Assembly: GCF_003112695.1 (NCBI RefSeq)
Contig: NZ_BFBP01000005.1
Span: 62,439-126,438, forward strand
Origin: Azospira sp. I13
GTDB taxonomy: Bacteria; Pseudomonadota; Gammaproteobacteria; Burkholderiales; Rhodocyclaceae
Direction: 5' to 3'
DNA length: 64,000 nucleotides
Below are positions 61,809 to 64,000 of the stretch, one piece after another. The position numbers and the translations under genes were made by a program. Numbering within the stretch: the stretch's first letter is position 1; the number at the start of each line of letters is the position of its first letter. The notes under the pieces are model-generated. The model ran no database searches, was not told where the DNA came from, and was given only the letters and a program-made list of their open reading frames with translations.

Positions 61809-64000
61809 ATGCGCCTGACCAAGCTCAAACTTGCCGGCTTCAAGTCCTTCGTCGATCCCACCATGGTGGCCCTGCCCGGGCAGCTGGTGGGCGTCGTCGG
61901 CCCCAACGGCTGCGGCAAGTCCAACATCATGGACGCGGTGCGCTGGGTGCTGGGGGAATCCAAGGCCTCGGAACTGCGCGGCGAGTCCATGCAGGACGTC
62001 ATCTTCAACGGCTCCTCCAACCGCAAGCCGGTGTCCCGCGCCTCCGTCGAACTGATCTTCGACAACTCCCTCGGCCGGGCCATGGGCCAGTGGAGCCAGT
62101 ACGCCGAACTGTCGGTGAAGCGGGTGCTGACCCGGGCTGGCCAGTCCGACTACCTGATCAACAACATCAAGGTCCGGCGCAAGGACATCACCGATCTCTT
62201 CCTCGGCACCGGCCTGGGCCCCCGAGCCTACGCCATCATCGGCCAGGGCATGATCTCCCGCATCATCGAGGCCAAGCCCGACGAGCTGCGGGTGTTCCTC
62301 GAAGAGGCCGCCGGCGTCACCCGCTACAAGGAGCGGCGCAAGGAAACCGAAGGCCGCCTGGCCGACACCCGGGAAAACCTGCTGCGGGTGGAAGACATCC
62401 GCCTCGAACTGGGCGGCCAGATGGAGCGCCTGGAAGCCCAGGCCGCCGTGGCCCGCCAGTACCACCAGCTGAACGACGAACTGACCCTGAAACAGCAGGT
62501 GCTGTGGGTGCTGCGGCGTAACGAGGCCAAGGCCGAGCAGCAGCGTTTCGCCCTGGAAATCGAGCGGGCCGGCACCGACCTGGAAGGCCAGACCGCCATC
62601 CTGCGGGAGACCGAAGCTCAGCTGGAAGCCTCCCGGGAAGCCCACTTCGCTGCCAGCGACGGGGTGCACCAGGCCCAGAGCGACCTCTTCACGGTCAATG
62701 CCGACGTCGCCCGTCTGGAAACCGAAATCCGCCACCAGCGCGAATCCCGCCTGCAGCTGGAATCCCGCATTGCCCAGCTGGAAGGCGAGCAGCAGCACTG
62801 GCAGGAGCAGGGCGAAAACCTGGACATGGAAGAGGAGCGCTGGCGCGAGCTGCAACTGGTGGCCGAAGCCCGCCTCGAGCAGGCCCAGATGAAGCTGGAA
62901 GCGCGTCAGGAACGCCTGCCCATGGCCGAAGAAGCCCAGGCGGCGGCCCAGGAAGCCCTCAACCAGCAGCGCAATGAAATGGCCAAGGTGGAGCAGGTTC
63001 TGCAGGTCGAACAGACCCACCGCAGCCATGCCCAGCGCACCCTGCAGACCATCGCCCAGCGCCGGGACCGCATGGAGCAGGAGCGGGACAGTCTGGCCGA
63101 GCCCGATACCAGCGAACTGGACCTGAAAACCGAGGAACTGGAAGAGCAGAAGGAACGCCTGATCGCCCTCCAGGACAAGCTGGGCGCCGCCCAGGGCGAA
63201 TTGCCCCAGCTCGAATCCCGCCGCCGCGACCTGCTCAACGAGGTGCAGCAGGCCATGAAGGACGTGGCCGACGTGCGCGCCCGTCGGGCCGCCCTGGAGC
63301 AATTGCAGGCCCGGGTCCAGTCCGGCGGCAAGGTGGGCGAGTGGCTGCGTCGCCACGGCCTCGAAGGCCGCACGCCCCTGTGGAAGCGCTTGCACGTGGA
63401 GGCTGGCTGGGAAGACGCAGTGGAAGCCGTGCTGCGGGAACGCCTCAACGCCGTGGCGGCAGAAGACCCCACAGCCTTGGCGGCCCTGGTGGCCGACAAA
63501 CCCGCCGGCAAGCTTACCCTGCTGCTCTCCGGCGCCGCGCCGGTGGCCAGCGGCGGTCTCCTGGCCCGCATCCGTTGCGACGAGCCGACCCTGGCCGGCG
63601 TCATTGCCGACTGGCTCCACGGCGTGGATGGTGTCGATAACCTGGAAGCCGCGCTGCCGCGGCGCGAAAGCCTGGCCCCCGGCCAGTCCCTGGTGACCCG
63701 GGAAGGCCATCTGGTCACCCGCCACAGCCTCACCCTGTTCGCCCCCGACTCCACCGAACACGGCCTGCTGGAACGGCAACGGGAAATCGAATCCCTGGCT
63801 TCGGTGCTCGAAGACAAGCAACTGGCAGTGGAAACCGTGCAGGCCCAGCTGGCCGAAGTGGAGGCCCGCATCACCGACCTCCAGGCCGACAGCCAGAACC
63901 TGCGTCGTCGCACCCAGGAACAGCAGGACCGCATCCACACCCTGCAGATGGAAGTGCTGCGGCAGAACCAGATTCTCGACCGTATCCGGGAGCGCCACGC
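61809..64000 (+). CDS. smc: Chromosome segregation protein SMC (3' partial)
   Basis: The gene runs off the end of the window after about 730 codons. It begins [20 protein letters not shown], with the Walker [10 protein letters not shown] (31-39), the Q-loop region (GQSDYLINN) and [16 protein letters not shown] typical of bacterial SMC. A long coiled coil (about 180-500) is followed by the hinge, which starts around residue 507 ([20 protein letters not shown]). It compacts and separates the chromosome with ScpA/ScpB, as an ATPase dimer. The second ATPase half is outside the window. The start at 61809 has no strong ribosome-binding site. Confidence 0.96.
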   Translation, partial: MRLTKLKLAGFKSFVDPTMVALPGQLVGVVGPNGCGKSNIMDAVRWVLGESKASELRGESMQDVIFNGSSNRKPVSRASVELIFDNSLGRAMGQWSQYAELSVKRVLTRAGQSDYLINNIKVRRKDITDLFLGTGLGPRAYAIIGQGMISRIIEAKPDELRVFLEEAAGVTRYKERRKETEGRLADTRENLLRVEDIRLELGGQMERLEAQAAVARQYHQLNDELTLKQQVLWVLRRNEAKAEQQRFALEIERAGTDLEGQTAILRETEAQLEASREAHFAASDGVHQAQSDLFTVNADVARLETEIRHQRESRLQLESRIAQLEGEQQHWQEQGENLDMEEERWRELQLVAEARLEQAQMKLEARQERLPMAEEAQAAAQEALNQQRNEMAKVEQVLQVEQTHRSHAQRTLQTIAQRRDRMEQERDSLAEPDTSELDLKTEELEEQKERLIALQDKLGAAQGELPQLESRRRDLLNEVQQAMKDVADVRARRAALEQLQARVQSGGKVGEWLRRHGLEGRTPLWKRLHVEAGWEDAVEAVLRERLNAVAAEDPTALAALVADKPAGKLTLLLSGAAPVASGGLLARIRCDEPTLAGVIADWLHGVDGVDNLEAALPRRESLAPGQSLVTREGHLVTRHSLTLFAPDSTEHGLLERQREIESLASVLEDKQLAVETVQAQLAEVEARITDLQADSQNLRRRTQEQQDRIHTLQMEVLRQNQILDRIRERH

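Noticed and set aside
61629-63998. Long minus-strand open frame of about 790 codons at the end of the window
   Set aside because: Mirror image of smc. The plus strand clearly encodes SMC with its Walker A; the gene has no stop inside the window.

Overview
The window is about 64 kb of GC-rich DNA, densely packed with genes and with long antisense open frames, as is usual at this base composition. Gene content points to a betaproteobacterium, most likely Rhodocyclales (Azospira/Dechloromonas-like). The evidence is a leuC-leuD-leuB-asd run, a polyhydroxyalkanoate synthase with a phasin, a split PqiA, a D-malate-type dehydrogenase with its LysR regulator, a czc-type metal efflux operon and a type I QueF. 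This assignment is inferred from gene content and was not confirmed by a search. No rRNA, tRNA, CRISPR array, transposase or prophage gene was found.

Layout. Bases 1-8550 hold the end of uup, aroC, a convergent terminator, then a minus-strand operon leuC - entericidin-like lipoprotein - leuD - leuB - asd for leucine and aspartate-family amino acid synthesis, and an M48 lipoprotein peptidase. Bases 8.6-16 kb hold the RNA helicase rhlE, lexA with a perfect SOS box, a soluble Ser/Thr kinase fused to a cyclic-nucleotide-binding domain, dmlR/dmlA and an unknown gene. Bases 16-21.4 kb hold a TonB siderophore receptor with a PepSY membrane protein (iron uptake), a small exported protein and an Xre/DUF2975 pair. 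Bases 21.5-28.9 kb are a metal-resistance operon: czcI-like, czcC, a membrane-anchored His-rich protein, czcB, czcA and a last gene that is frameshifted.

Bases 29-41.2 kb hold an alpha/beta hydrolase, pepN, an envelope lipid-transport operon (RRM protein - pqiA1 - pqiA2 - pqiB - pqiC), phaC and phaP with a divergent TetR regulator, yaeQ and two small genes.

Bases 41.3-46.9 kb are the most unusual part: a minus-strand cassette of a tandem AAA+ ATPase, a polytopic membrane protein and a winged-helix-STAND NTPase-TPR fusion. I cannot match it to a named system. Its first gene sits behind a perfect 14-bp inverted repeat that covers the ribosome-binding site and start codon, plus a second palindrome. 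The first two genes share a nearly identical start region. The architecture resembles signal-sensing NTPase systems, including some phage-defence systems; that link is inference.

Bases 47-64 kb return to conserved genes: pbpC with a giant alpha-2-macroglobulin-like protein (yfhM), a TPR-ankyrin exported protein, an AsmA-like protein, srkA, an MgtC-family protein, a UPF0149/SEC-C protein, queF, and the start of smc, which runs off the end.
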